This document shows, one piece after another, positions 5,323 to 5,698 of a DNA stretch of 5,698 nucleotides. The position numbers and the translations under genes are program-made. Under the pieces are notes generated by a model. It worked only from the letters and a program-made list of their open reading frames with translations, did no database searches and was not told where the DNA came from. Position 1 is the first letter of the stretch. Each line of letters starts with the position of its first letter. Source of the stretch: Nitrospirota bacterium. GTDB lineage: Bacteria; Nitrospirota; Thermodesulfovibrionia; Thermodesulfovibrionales; JdFR-85. The stretch covers positions 1 through 5,698 of the forward strand of contig WFTX01000024.1 of NCBI GenBank assembly GCA_015485235.1, given 5' to 3'.

Positions 5323-5698
5323 AGGGCTCTGAGTTACCTTTTCCAGCCATGGAAGGCTACACGCCGACATTTCCCTGATCCCCGAATTGCCGATAGAAAA
5401 CTTTCAGAGAGGCGATTGTGATCTGCTCTTTGCAGGAGTTCCCCCAGAAATAAGAGGCAGAGTGAAGCAACAAATTGATAAATAAGCAGAAGTAAGGATG
5501 TATAAGTAGTGTTGTAATTTTTTAAGGTGAACAGAAGTTTCTCCAGGGAAAGGAAGAGAAAATGTTCCGGGCAGGCCTCTTAATCAGTCCTTATCAAAGC
5601 GCTGATGGTGATGAGTAGAGGGAGTTTGTTGTGGATCGGCGCCATAAGGGAGTCTGTTTTTGCACACAGAAATCCTGACAGACGATAAAGTACATACA
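5323..5698. other. 376-base region without a convincing gene at the contig end
   Basis: No open frame here has both a credible start and family features. The longest forward frame (5333-5485, about 50 codons) has no ATG, GTG or TTG at its beginning; its product includes ADISLIPELPIE and could be the eroded end of an older gene. An 18-codon ATG frame (5562-5618) has a purine-rich upstream stretch but no other support. The reverse strand is open from about 5580 down to 5335 with no start codon at its 5' end. Around 5475-5525 the sequence is A+T-rich. I see no tRNA, no strong terminator and no repeat. It is probably spacer plus degraded coding sequence. Confidence 0.6.

Noticed and set aside
5337..5361. 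Intrinsic terminator after the kinase (TTCCA-GCCA-TGGAA)
   Set aside because: Only five clean base pairs plus possible wobble pairs, and no T-tract follows.
5562..5618. 18-codon ATG frame near the contig end
   Set aside because: It has a purine-rich upstream stretch, but the peptide shows no recognisable feature and stops quickly.
5640..5672. Sigma-54 type -24/-12 promoter
   Set aside because: The GG and GC dinucleotides are 11 or 12 bases apart rather than the required 10, and no gene follows in the window.

Overview
The window is one end of an assembled contig. Its first 23 bases are leftover Illumina/Nextera library adapter, so the biological sequence starts at base 24. All supported genes lie on the + strand. 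Base composition is moderate, genes are tightly packed with good Shine-Dalgarno sites, and the proteins look bacterial. The style (many multi-receiver signalling proteins, a group-2 type NiFe hydrogenase, sequence from an untrimmed library) would suit an uncultured anaerobe such as a member of Nitrospirota or Desulfobacterota. That placement is a guess; nothing in the window fixes the taxon.

Layout: (1) 24-505, the 3' end of a gene whose product ends in a receiver domain followed by a shortened receiver-like domain. (2) 477-860, a single-domain CheY-like response regulator. (3) 857-1855, the small FeS subunit of a NiFe hydrogenase with no Tat signal. (4) 1858-3312, the matching large catalytic subunit, which stops exactly at the last histidine of the C-terminal Ni-binding motif. 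(5) 3376-5322, a soluble hybrid histidine kinase (coiled coil, PAS, HisKA, HATPase, receiver, shortened receiver-like tail). (6) 5323-5698, about 376 bases with no convincing gene.

Reading as a system: a cytoplasmic NiFe hydrogenase without the usual processed C-terminal tail, placed between a CheY-like protein and a PAS histidine kinase, fits a hydrogen-sensing (HupUV/HoxBC-like) module. H2 binding would alter the state of the PAS kinase and its receivers. The output is unclear, because no DNA-binding or enzymatic output domain is visible. The window offers a phosphorelay (kinase His, kinase receiver, free receiver) rather than the HoxJ/HoxA pair known from proteobacteria.

Three features deserve a second look. 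The proximal FeS cluster motif of the small subunit has Asp where Cys is usual. The receiver segments of the 5' partial gene and the kinase share a nearly identical 126-base block with abrupt edges. A perfect 15-bp inverted repeat lies inside the coding sequence of the 5' partial gene.
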